Positions 1 to 5,544 of a stretch of DNA of 5,544 nucleotides are shown piece by piece (the stretch's first letter is position 1; every line of letters begins with the position of its first letter). The notes below the pieces were generated by a model, which ran no database searches, was not told the origin of the DNA, and saw only the letters and a list, made by a program, of their open reading frames with translations. The position numbers and the translations under genes are program-made. Location of the stretch: contig JBBQWZ010000073.1 of NCBI GenBank assembly GCA_038210135.1, forward strand, positions 1-5,544, written 5' to 3'. This stretch comes from JBBQWZ01 sp038210135. GTDB lineage: Bacteria > Acidobacteriota > Terriglobia > Bryobacterales > Bryobacteraceae.

Positions 1-66
1 AAACAACTCACAAAACACGCCGCCCAACAAGGCTTCGCCCTCGTCCCCATCGAAATCCCCACCTAA
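1..66 (+). CDS. 3' end of an unidentified protein-coding gene (partial)
   Basis: Reading from base 1 gives 21 open codons and a TAA stop at 64-66. The peptide ends ...QGFALVPIEIPT. Most codons end in C, as expected for coding sequence in a GC-rich genome, which supports a real gene tail rather than chance. The start and almost all of the protein lie outside the window, so no domain can be seen and I do not recognise the family. It converges on the minus-strand cluster, leaving 100 bases between the two stop codons. The hairpin region that follows could end its transcript. A chance open stretch of 21 codons cannot be excluded. Confidence 0.5.
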   Translation, partial: KQLTKHAAQQGFALVPIEIPT

Positions 67-106
67 CCATGCCCCAAATCCCTCAATACCTTACAACCTG
101 GTTTCT

Positions 107-157
107 GGAGAGTGCTCCGAAGGAGCACGCCGGAAGCGGACACTCATTTTGTTTTTC
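107..157 (+). terminator. Possible terminator: nested inverted repeats followed by a T-rich stretch
   Basis: Two strong alternative hairpins share bases here. The inner one is a perfect 7-bp stem, GTGCTCC (112-118) with GGAGCAC (122-128) and a GAA loop. The outer one pairs GAGTG (110-114) plus TCCG (116-119) with CGGA CACTC (137-145): 9 bp with one bulged C and a 17-base loop. The outer stem is followed directly by ATTTTGTTTTT (146-156), the layout of an intrinsic terminator read on the plus strand for the gene ending at 66. Read on the minus strand there is no T-run after the hairpins, so it suits the DUF4230 gene less well. It could instead be a copy of a dispersed palindromic repeat. Confidence 0.4.
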
Positions 158-166
158 GAAAGCTGC

Positions 167-784
167 CTAGCTCTTTTCGACCGGCGCCAGCTTGACGCCC
201 ATCGTTTCGAGCAGCCCCCGAATCCCCGCTTCCGCGTTACGGTACGCCTGATCGAGAATACCCATTTCGAGTGCCGCCTTCTCGACCGATTCCCGCGCGG
301 CCAGCCTCGCCTGCCGCTCCAAGTCGGGATTGAACGGCACCCACGGCGTCCACCACGTGATCCGCCGGTCCCACACTTTCGTTTCCTTGTCGTCGATCGC
401 GACCTGGACGATCTTGGGTGCCGGCAATCGCACGCGGACCGATTTATCGGGTAAAATCGTTACGTTTTCCGCTGTGATCTTCGAAAGGTCGATCCCCGCC
501 AGCACCTGCGCCTGCACGATGAGCAGCAATTTCTCCGAGCCCATCGGAACCTTCTGCTCCTCCAGGCCAATCACTTTTTGGATGGTGTACTTCACCGACA
601 CCAGTTCGTTTAGCTTTTGGATTTGCAGGACAATGGCCGCCGGATCCGATGTCCTTATGATCGTGCCGCTCGTGATGCCGCGCCACGCGAAAAACATCAG
701 GATGGCGAGTAAGAAGCCGCCCGCCAATCCGGCCACGCCCCACAGAATTCTCGGTAGCGTCGCTCTCGAATACGTCTCAGGCAC
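167..784 (-). CDS. Membrane-anchored DUF4230 family protein
   Basis: This 205-residue protein has a short, basic N-terminus (residues 1-12) and one hydrophobic segment at about 13-33. The rest should lie outside the cytoplasm, anchored at its N-terminus. Residues about 55-170 resemble the DUF4230 family as I remember it: a K/N-E-L-V-S-V-like strand near 57-64, a stretch with AGIDLSKITAENV (96-108), then LPDKSVRVRLPAPKI (111-125), then a helix-rich tail with a GILDQAYRNAEAGI-like motif (175-188). A tryptophan-rich patch (W138, W144, W145, W148) lies between. The family has no established biochemical function. The start is GTG at 784: an in-frame TGA sits two codons upstream (790-788) and the next methionine, M30, is inside the membrane segment. 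No good Shine-Dalgarno is visible. It is last in the cluster, 35 bases after the regulator stop, so it is probably co-transcribed. A link to the two-component system is inference. Confidence 0.85.
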   Translation of the reverse strand: MPETYSRATLPRILWGVAGLAGGFLLAILMFFAWRGITSGTIIRTSDPAAIVLQIQKLNELVSVKYTIQKVIGLEEQKVPMGSEKLLLIVQAQVLAGIDLSKITAENVTILPDKSVRVRLPAPKIVQVAIDDKETKVWDRRITWWTPWVPFNPDLERQARLAARESVEKAALEMGILDQAYRNAEAGIRGLLETMGVKLAPVEKS

Positions 785-799
785 GCTTCATTCTAACTT

Positions 800-819
800 G
801 CGCGTGGAAAATGACGCGC
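800..819 (-). other. Small intergenic hairpin between regulator and DUF4230 gene
   Basis: The bases right after the regulator's TAG stop form a perfect 6-bp inverted repeat on the transcribed strand, GCGCGT / ACGCGC, around an 8-base loop. No T-run follows (the next bases are AAGTTAGAATG), so it is not a normal intrinsic terminator. It could slow exonuclease decay or set relative expression of the last gene, or be chance in GC-rich DNA. Confidence 0.3.
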
Positions 820-2136
820 CTACAAGCCCATTCGCTCGAGCTTGCGGTAGAGCGTTTTCCGCTCAATGCCCAGGATCTTGGCCGCCCGGCTCTTATTGCC
901 ACCTGTTGCCGCCATCACGCGGCGGATCTGCTCGGCTTCCGTATCCGCCAGCGACTCGCTTGCCGCGTCGCGCGGCTCCGTCAATTCGATCGCTTCCCGC
1001 ACCGCCGCCTCATCAATGCGATGGCCCGGAGCGAGAATCGTGAGCCGCTCGATCAGATGCTGCAATTGCCGGACGTTGCCCGGCCAGCTATAGTCGGTCA
1101 ACGCTCGCTGGCCGCTTTCCAGCAGCCTGGTGTCGAGCGCATATCGCTCGTTGTAATACTTCAGGAAGAAATGCGCGAGCAGCGGAACGTCGCCGGTCCG
1201 CTCGCACAAAGGCGGCAGCAGAATCCGGACCACGTTCAGGCGGAACCACAAATCCTCGCGGAATTTGCCCTCGTCCACCATCTTCTGCACGTCGCGATTC
1301 GTCGCCGCGATCACCCGCACGTCGATCTTCTTCGACTTCGACGACCCCAGCGGGCGAATTTCGCGCTCTTGCAGAAATCGCAGCAATTTCAACTGAAATC
1401 CATGCTCGATATCGCCGATTTCATCCAGAAATACCGTTCCGCCATTGGCCGCTTCAAACACACCGATACGATCTTTATCCGCGCCCGTGAAGGCGCCGCG
1501 CATCGCTCCGAATAGTTCACTTTCAAGCAGCGACGGAGCGATCGAACCGCAATCGACCGGAACGAACGGCGCATTCGCGCGCCGCGAGTACCGCTGAATC
1601 ATGCGCGCGACCAGTTCCTTCCCGGTGCCGGTTTCGCCCTCGACCAACACCGTCGCGTCCGTCGGAGCCACCTTCGAAATCGTCTTATAGACCTCGACCA
1701 TGCGCGCCGACGACGCGATCATTTCGGTCGGCGGCAAGTCGTCGATGTCCTCCGCTTCCGCCTCTTCCGCCGGCTTCAACGAGGCCTCCGCGCGCTTCAG
1801 CGTGTCGAGCAGCCGATCCAGTTCAAATGGTTTGGCGACGTAGTCGAACGCGCCATTCTGCGTCGCCTGCATCACCGTTTCCATGCTGCCCCGGCCGGTC
1901 ATCAGGATCACCGCACAATCCGGATTGCTCTCGCGGGCCGCCCGCAAAACATCCAGACCAGTCTTCTCGTCAAGATAAATGTCCGACAACACGATGGGGA
2001 ACGACTCGTTTTCGAGGCGCTGCAAAGCCTCGCGCGTGGAACCAACCGCCTCCACCTGATAGCCCTCGAATTCCAAAAAAGTGACAATTGTCGAGCGTAC
2101 AGAATTGTCATCTTCGACGACTAATAATCGGGACAT
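820..2136 (-). CDS. NtrC-family sigma-54-dependent response regulator
   Basis: This 438-residue protein has the full NtrC layout. The receiver (1-115) has the acidic pocket E8-D9-D10, phospho-acceptor D52, T80 and K102. An acidic linker follows (about 118-137). The AAA+ sigma-54 activator domain (about 138-380) has Walker A GETGTGKE (167-174), the GAFTGA loop that contacts sigma-54 (214-219), Walker B VFLDEIG (235-241), sensor I near T279-N280, arginine-finger candidates R293 and R299, and sensor II WPGNVRQL (351-358). A Fis-type helix-turn-helix (about 399-438) ends in LGIERKTLYRKLERMGL. Every key residue is present, so it should be active: phosphorylated, oligomerised, and remodelling sigma-54 polymerase by ATP hydrolysis. 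The reading frame stays open upstream to 2469, but the receiver begins exactly at the ATG at 2136, so the extra 111 codons are shadow of the kinase gene. The start lies 16 bases after the kinase stop, with no clear Shine-Dalgarno. It is almost certainly the partner of that kinase; its targets are unknown. Confidence 0.96.
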   Translation of the reverse strand: MSRLLVVEDDNSVRSTIVTFLEFEGYQVEAVGSTREALQRLENESFPIVLSDIYLDEKTGLDVLRAARESNPDCAVILMTGRGSMETVMQATQNGAFDYVAKPFELDRLLDTLKRAEASLKPAEEAEAEDIDDLPPTEMIASSARMVEVYKTISKVAPTDATVLVEGETGTGKELVARMIQRYSRRANAPFVPVDCGSIAPSLLESELFGAMRGAFTGADKDRIGVFEAANGGTVFLDEIGDIEHGFQLKLLRFLQEREIRPLGSSKSKKIDVRVIAATNRDVQKMVDEGKFREDLWFRLNVVRILLPPLCERTGDVPLLAHFFLKYYNERYALDTRLLESGQRALTDYSWPGNVRQLQHLIERLTILAPGHRIDEAAVREAIELTEPRDAASESLADTEAEQIRRVMAATGGNKSRAAKILGIERKTLYRKLERMGL

Positions 2137-2152
2137 AAATGGTATTGCGAAA

Positions 2153-4033
2153 TTAGATCTGGCGATTGGCGATCGACGGTGACGCGGCGGGTCCGTTCCG
2201 ATCCGTAGACAATCGGGTAAGTACCATAGTAAAGCACGAACCAATTCCCGGCTCGCTCTGCACTTCGATTCTGCCCCCGTGGTTGTGAACAATCTGATCG
2301 ACAATCGAAAGCCCGATGCCCGTACCGGCCTCGCCCGACGCCTCCGCTTTTTTCGTCCGGTAGAACTTGGTGAAAATCTGCCGCACCTCCTTCGCATCCA
2401 TGCCGATGCCTTCGTCGCGGACTGACAAACGCAATTCGCCCTGCGGAATCCGGCTTTCGATCCATACATTCGTCTGCGCGGGAGAGTACTTGATGGCGTT
2501 CGTCAGCAGGTTGTAGAACGCATACTCCATCAATTCGCGGTCGCCGAGAAGCGTCGCCTCCGCCGGATTCGCGTAATGAATCACAATCTGTTTCCGGTCC
2601 GCCAGTGGTCGCGCACGGTCCACGCAGGTGCGGACCAGCACGCTGGCCTCGAACGGATCGTCCTTCAGCTCCATCTCGCCTTCGCTCAGCCGCTCCACGT
2701 CCAGGAACGTCTGGATCATCCGCGCCAGCCGCTTCGATTCGGAGTTGATCATCTCCGCCATCTGCTTCCGCTTGTCGTCGCCCATGTTGTAACGCGACAT
2801 CAATTCGCTCGAACCCTGGATCGCCGTCAGAGGCGAACGCATTTCGTGCGCCACAAAGTGAATCGCTTCCTGATACCGGCTCTTGTCCGCCTCCGACTGG
2901 CGCAATTGGCGGCGCACCACGAAATATTGATAACTGGCCGCACCAATCACCGTCAGCCAAGCCGCCGAAACCGGCGCGAAATACGGCGCCACAATTCCGT
3001 TCTGGAATAACACCACCGGTAACGCATGGGCCGCCGCGAGCAGCACCGCCGCCAGAATCCAGGCTTGCCAGCCCGCGCGGAAGGCGAAGACCACTCCGAC
3101 CAGTGCCGCGAATATTAAACCCATTCCGAGTTGCCATAAGTTCGACATCGGAACCAAAAATTGCCCGCCCAGCATCGTCTCGAATGCATGCGCGTGCACT
3201 TCGACGCCGGACAAATCTCCGAACGGACTCACGATTCGGTCGCGCGCGGCTGTCTGCGAAGTGACACCGACGAATACGACCTTGTCCTTCATTTTTTGAA
3301 TCAGCGCCGGATTCGCCTGCAGCTCGCTCATCGTGATTCGCGGAATTCCCCGCGGCACATACCGGATCAACAGGGCCCGCCGTTGCGATCGCGCCGCCGG
3401 AATCGTCACGCTCCCGATCTCCAAATCCTCCGGCGATTCGATAATCGGAGCCCCCTGCCACAACCGGAACGCTTCGAGTGACAGCGCCCACCGCCGGACC
3501 TTGCCTCGCGTCATCTCGAGCGGCAACGTCCGGTTCACGCCGTCCTGCCGGACCTCGTCGGGGTGCACATGGCCGATCGCGGCCGCCTTATCTTGAAACC
3601 GCGGTAGCGGATCTTCCCAGCCGGACGGCTGCACGTCGCACGGCAGCACGACATTCTTTAATGCGCCGATCGCTCGTTCGAGCCTCGCGTCGCGCGCCTC
3701 GTCCTCGCTCTTGTCCGCCAGGATCACGTCCAGACCCACTACCTTCGCGCCCGCGCCGTTCAAAAGTTCGAGCGCCGACGTCGTGATCGCTCGCAAACCG
3801 CTGATGCCGCCGTGTTCGCGAAAAGTGGCGTCATCGATCCCCAGCACCACCGAATGCAATTGGCCCGGCGGCTTTTCAAATGCACGGAACAGCCAATCGT
3901 AAACGTAGTTATCGACCGCCGAACCCAGCCAGCCGGCCATTGTTCCCACGACGAAGCACGCGGCAATCACCGCGCCGTATCCAAGCAGGTGGCGTCCGCG
4001 AAGGGCGCCGCGTATTGGACCGCTACTTGCCAA
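2153..4033 (-). CDS. CHASE2-domain sensor histidine kinase
   Basis: This 626-residue inner-membrane kinase has a first membrane helix at about 17-37. An extracytoplasmic CHASE2 domain follows (about 40-290), shown by the typical order of VVLGIDDATF (62-71), VVGLDVILAD (98-107), IGHVHPDE (153-160), the LIRY strand (222-225), KVVFVGVTS (251-259) and GVEVHAHAFETML (276-288). Three membrane helices come next (about 302-318, 323-343, 349-369), then a short helical linker. The HisKA H-box is VAHEMRSPL with H396 as phospho-acceptor. The HATPase domain has the N-box YNLLTNAIKY (507-516), G1 DEGIGM (540-545), F-box around F554-F557 and G2 GTGIGL (570-575). The catalytic core is complete and there is no HAMP, as is usual for CHASE2 proteins. 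The CHASE2 signal is not known. The start is TTG: TGA lies in frame just upstream (4036-4034), GAGAAG sits 4 bases upstream, and the next good start, GTG at 3970, would fall inside the first membrane helix. The gene overlaps the end of the peptidase gene by 11 bases, which suggests translational coupling. Confidence 0.95.
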   Translation of the reverse strand: MASSGPIRGALRGRHLLGYGAVIAACFVVGTMAGWLGSAVDNYVYDWLFRAFEKPPGQLHSVVLGIDDATFREHGGISGLRAITTSALELLNGAGAKVVGLDVILADKSEDEARDARLERAIGALKNVVLPCDVQPSGWEDPLPRFQDKAAAIGHVHPDEVRQDGVNRTLPLEMTRGKVRRWALSLEAFRLWQGAPIIESPEDLEIGSVTIPAARSQRRALLIRYVPRGIPRITMSELQANPALIQKMKDKVVFVGVTSQTAARDRIVSPFGDLSGVEVHAHAFETMLGGQFLVPMSNLWQLGMGLIFAALVGVVFAFRAGWQAWILAAVLLAAAHALPVVLFQNGIVAPYFAPVSAAWLTVIGAASYQYFVVRRQLRQSEADKSRYQEAIHFVAHEMRSPLTAIQGSSELMSRYNMGDDKRKQMAEMINSESKRLARMIQTFLDVERLSEGEMELKDDPFEASVLVRTCVDRARPLADRKQIVIHYANPAEATLLGDRELMEYAFYNLLTNAIKYSPAQTNVWIESRIPQGELRLSVRDEGIGMDAKEVRQIFTKFYRTKKAEASGEAGTGIGLSIVDQIVHNHGGRIEVQSEPGIGSCFTMVLTRLSTDRNGPAASPSIANRQI

Positions 4034-5270
4034 TCAGCTTCTCGATCTCCGCCGCCACACGCGGCAGCGCGGCCGTCATCAGCCGCGAGCCGTTTTCCGT
4101 GATCAGGATCATATCTTCAATCCGCACGCCGATTCCTTCTTCTGGAATATAGATTCCCGGCTCGATCGTCACCACCATGCCTGCCGCCAGCGGAGTCGTC
4201 GGTGTATCGGCCGGATCGTGGACTTCGAGCCCGACATGATGCCCCAGGCCATGCACGAAATATTTGCCCAGGCCTTCGCCCTTTTTGTCTTTGCCGTGCG
4301 CGTCCATGTAGTCTTTCGCGATCTTCTGCAAATCCCTCATCAGCACGCCCGGCTTGGCGGCGGCGATCGCCGCGTTCTGCGCACCAAGGACGACGTTGTA
4401 GATTTCCCGCTGACGCTCGTTGAACCTGCCGCTTACCGGAACGGTTCGCGTGATATCGGCGGCGTACGACGAACACTGTGCCGCGACGTCGATCACCGTG
4501 ACCTCGCCCGCATCCATCTTCCGCCGGTTGGTGTTGTAATGCAGCACCGTCGAATTGGGACCGCTGCCGACAATCGGGGCATACGCCGCGCGCTCGCAGC
4601 CGAGATCGCTCCACACCTTCGCCATCGCCGCCTGAATCTCGTACTCAGCCATTCCCGCGCGCATCATTTTCCACGACTGGCGATGCGCGGCGATGGACGC
4701 ATCGGCGGCCTTCTGAATCAATTCCAATTCGGCCGGGGATTTCTTCATGCGTAATTTCGCAACGATCGTTGCCGCATTCAGTTCCTGATGGAACGGCACG
4801 AACACCCGCAGCTTGTCGTATTCGCGCGGCGACAGCGGCTTGCTGTCCTCTCCCGTCAACAACAAATAGTATTTGCGATGCGCTTCAGTCGCGCGGAAGA
4901 AACGCGCCGCAAGCGTGTGATAAGGCGCAACGGCGTCGAACCCGGTCCGCGATTTCGCGTCCGAATCCTCTGGCGTCACGTGCTTGCCGTAAAACGTCTC
5001 CTGTCGCGGATTCTTCGGCTGCAGGAACAGGATCTCTTCGGTGGACGACAACAGCATGGCTGCGCCAGGCTCGGCGAAGCCAGTCAAATATTCGAAGTTC
5101 GATTCCTGGACGAATCCGCTGAGAGCTTCCTCCCGCTCCCCGAAAAGAACCACTACTCCGTCCAGCGTCTTCCGCAATTCCGCCCGCCGCGCCCGATACT
5201 CATCTTGCGAAATTCCCGTTACGGCGGCCAACGGCAACGCGCATAGCAGCGTGATCAGGAGTCTTCTCAT
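4023..5270 (-). CDS. Secreted Xaa-Pro aminopeptidase (peptidase family M24B)
   Basis: This enzyme removes an N-terminal residue that precedes proline, using two metal ions. It has 415 residues. Residues 1-19 look like a Sec signal peptide (M-R-R, a hydrophobic core LLITLLCALPLAAV, cleavage perhaps near 18-20). C10 is not in a lipobox, so a soluble periplasmic or secreted enzyme is expected. Residues about 22-155 match the aminopeptidase P N-terminal (AMP_N) domain, and about 175-400 form the pita-bread catalytic domain. All five expected metal ligands are visible: D261 (VIDVAA), D272 (ADITRT), H344 (GLGHHVGLEVHD), E370 (TIEPGIY) and E385 (GVRIED). H244 (TVLHYN) and H351 match the conserved catalytic histidines. 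The length suits bacterial AMP-P-like enzymes. ATG 5270 is the start because a stop lies in frame at 5276-5274 and the signal peptide begins there. No Shine-Dalgarno is at the usual distance; GGAGG (5292-5288) is 17 bases away. It is the first gene of the cluster. Its natural substrate is unknown; a role in peptide scavenging or envelope protein turnover is inference. Confidence 0.95.
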   Translation of the reverse strand: MRRLLITLLCALPLAAVTGISQDEYRARRAELRKTLDGVVVLFGEREEALSGFVQESNFEYLTGFAEPGAAMLLSSTEEILFLQPKNPRQETFYGKHVTPEDSDAKSRTGFDAVAPYHTLAARFFRATEAHRKYYLLLTGEDSKPLSPREYDKLRVFVPFHQELNAATIVAKLRMKKSPAELELIQKAADASIAAHRQSWKMMRAGMAEYEIQAAMAKVWSDLGCERAAYAPIVGSGPNSTVLHYNTNRRKMDAGEVTVIDVAAQCSSYAADITRTVPVSGRFNERQREIYNVVLGAQNAAIAAAKPGVLMRDLQKIAKDYMDAHGKDKKGEGLGKYFVHGLGHHVGLEVHDPADTPTTPLAAGMVVTIEPGIYIPEEGIGVRIEDMILITENGSRLMTAALPRVAAEIEKLIGK

Positions 5271-5277
5271 GTTTCAA

Positions 5278-5307
5278 AGTATGGACGCCTCCGACCATCT
5301 TTATCAA
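5278..5307 (-). promoter_or_regulatory. Possible sigma-70-type promoter for the four-gene cluster
   Basis: On the minus strand, TTGATA (5307-5302, five of six matches to TTGACA) is followed after 18 bases by CATACT (5283-5278, four of six matches to TATAAT). Transcription would begin within a few bases of the peptidase ATG at 5270, giving an almost leaderless message. That agrees with the lack of a Shine-Dalgarno at normal spacing. The boxes are imperfect and were found by eye. Confidence 0.3.
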
Positions 5308-5365
5308 CCTCCGCCGCCACAAAGCGTTCGTCTCTCTCACACGATCGCCGCCCGTTTCCCAACAG

Positions 5366-5387
5366 AACCACGACCGTTAGGGAGTGG
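5366..5387. repeat. REP-like imperfect palindrome (candidate dispersed repeat)
   Basis: The core at 5368-5387 folds as CCAC - GA - CC - GTTA - GG - GA - GTGG: a 4-bp outer stem, a tandem G-A/G-A mismatch, a 2-bp inner stem and a 4-base loop. From memory, a very similar element with CCGC/GCGG in the outer stem is repeated in genomes of Solibacter-like acidobacteria; if so, the A/T change here is compensatory. Only one copy is in the window, so its repeat nature rests on recall. Confidence 0.45.
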
Positions 5388-5412
5388 ACCTCATGGACGC
5401 CAGCAGCATTTT

Positions 5413-5428
5413 CTCATCGAAGGATGAG
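5413..5428. other. Small hairpin in the upstream non-coding region
   Basis: CTCATC (5413-5418) and GATGAG (5423-5428) are a perfect 6-bp inverted repeat around a GAAG loop. Neither strand has a T-run after it. It lies 25 bases from the REP-like palindrome and could be part of the same larger repeat unit. It may also be chance. Confidence 0.25.
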
Positions 5429-5504
5429 CCTGAAGCGGGGCGTTGAGGGTGGGTGAGGCTGGAGTCTTTCTTTTTTGTTTGAGGAAAGAAGCAATCGTAG
5501 GCGC

Positions 5505-5537
5505 TGTGGGAATGTGGGAAACGCGGGAGCGTTTTCC
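5505..5537. repeat. Tandem 8-base repeat running into a hairpin
   Basis: TGTGGGAA occurs twice in direct tandem (5505-5512 and 5513-5520). The second copy runs into an inverted repeat, GGAAACGC (5517-5524) with GCGTTTTCC (5529-5537), an 8-bp stem with one bulged T and a GGGA loop of GNRA type. No T-run follows on either strand. The function is unknown. Confidence 0.35.
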
Positions 5538-5544
5538 AAGGGCG

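Larger units (their letters stand above)
5271..5544. other. Non-coding upstream region, 274 bases to the window edge
   Basis: I see no convincing gene on either strand here. Candidate reading frames are short and lack recognisable sequence or good ribosome sites. The region holds the possible promoter, the REP-like palindrome, a T-rich patch (5466-5480) that can pair TCTTTC (5465-5470) with GAAAGA (5484-5489), and the tandem repeat with hairpin. Base composition is more mixed than in the genes, as expected of intergenic DNA. The next gene upstream is outside the window. Confidence 0.6.

Noticed and set aside
785..819. Sigma-54 (-24/-12) promoter for the DUF4230 gene or elsewhere in the gaps
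   Set aside because: I looked for TGGC-N8-TTGC-like pairs in the non-coding gaps on both strands and saw none. A matrix scan would settle it.
330..1515. Plus-strand open frames at 330-1043 and 811-1515, opposite the regulator and DUF4230 genes
   Set aside because: They are antisense to well-supported genes and rich in Arg, Pro and Ser, with no motif or domain.
2137..2469. Open frame extending the response regulator 111 codons upstream
   Set aside because: It overlaps the kinase HATPase coding sequence, is rich in Arg and Ser, and has no domain. The receiver domain begins exactly at the ATG at 2136.
2121..3491. Long open frame (456 codons) on the same strand inside the kinase gene
   Set aside because: Its product is a Gly/Arg/Asp-rich low-information sequence with no recognisable motif, typical of an alternate frame in GC-rich DNA. 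The kinase frame is supported by all of its domains.
4117..4754. Alternate frames on both strands within the peptidase gene
   Set aside because: They are shadows of the M24 coding sequence, in which all metal ligands and catalytic histidines are in one frame.
5368..5415. Ten-codon minus-strand frame starting ATG-CTG-CTG inside the upstream region
   Set aside because: It overlaps the palindrome, has no Shine-Dalgarno, and resembles nothing I know.
1..5544. CRISPR array, tRNA, rRNA, transposase, phage or defence genes
   Set aside because: No regularly spaced repeats, cloverleaf or rRNA-like sequence, DDE or HUH motifs, or defence domains were seen in any frame.

Overview
The window is GC-rich (about 60% by eye, not computed). 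It carries four genes on the minus strand that fill about 5.1 kb with almost no gaps. In order of transcription, right to left, they are: a secreted Xaa-Pro aminopeptidase (M24 family, 5270-4023), a membrane histidine kinase with a CHASE2 sensor (4033-2153), an NtrC-type sigma-54 response regulator (2136-820), and a membrane-anchored DUF4230 protein (784-167). The first two overlap by 11 bases. The other junctions are 16 and 35 bases, so one transcript is the simplest reading. The last 21 codons of an unidentified plus-strand gene lie at 1-66 and converge on this cluster.

The gene types, base composition and REP-like repeat fit a soil acidobacterium, perhaps of the Solibacter/Bryobacter group. 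This is an inference from memory of such genomes, with moderate to low confidence.

Region by region: 1-66 is the tail of the plus-strand gene. 67-166 is a convergent intergenic space with nested inverted repeats followed by a T-rich stretch. 167-5270 is the four-gene cluster. 5271-5544 is non-coding as far as I can see. It holds a possible promoter next to the peptidase start, a REP-like imperfect palindrome, a tandem 8-base repeat and two small hairpins.

How the genes may work together: the kinase has an extracytoplasmic CHASE2 domain, three membrane segments and a complete HisKA/HATPase core. The regulator beside it has a complete receiver, AAA+ and Fis-type helix-turn-helix, so the two almost certainly form a cognate pair that activates sigma-54 promoters. 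The exported peptidase and the membrane-anchored DUF4230 protein share the envelope compartment with the sensor and may be part of the same response, but nothing in the sequence proves it. I saw no sigma-54 (-24/-12) promoter in the non-coding gaps, so the regulon probably lies elsewhere. I found no CRISPR array, tRNA, rRNA, transposase or defence system, and no strong case for a wholly new system. The most notable points are the peptidase/CHASE2 kinase coupling, the alternative folds at 107-157 and the REP-like element at 5366-5387.
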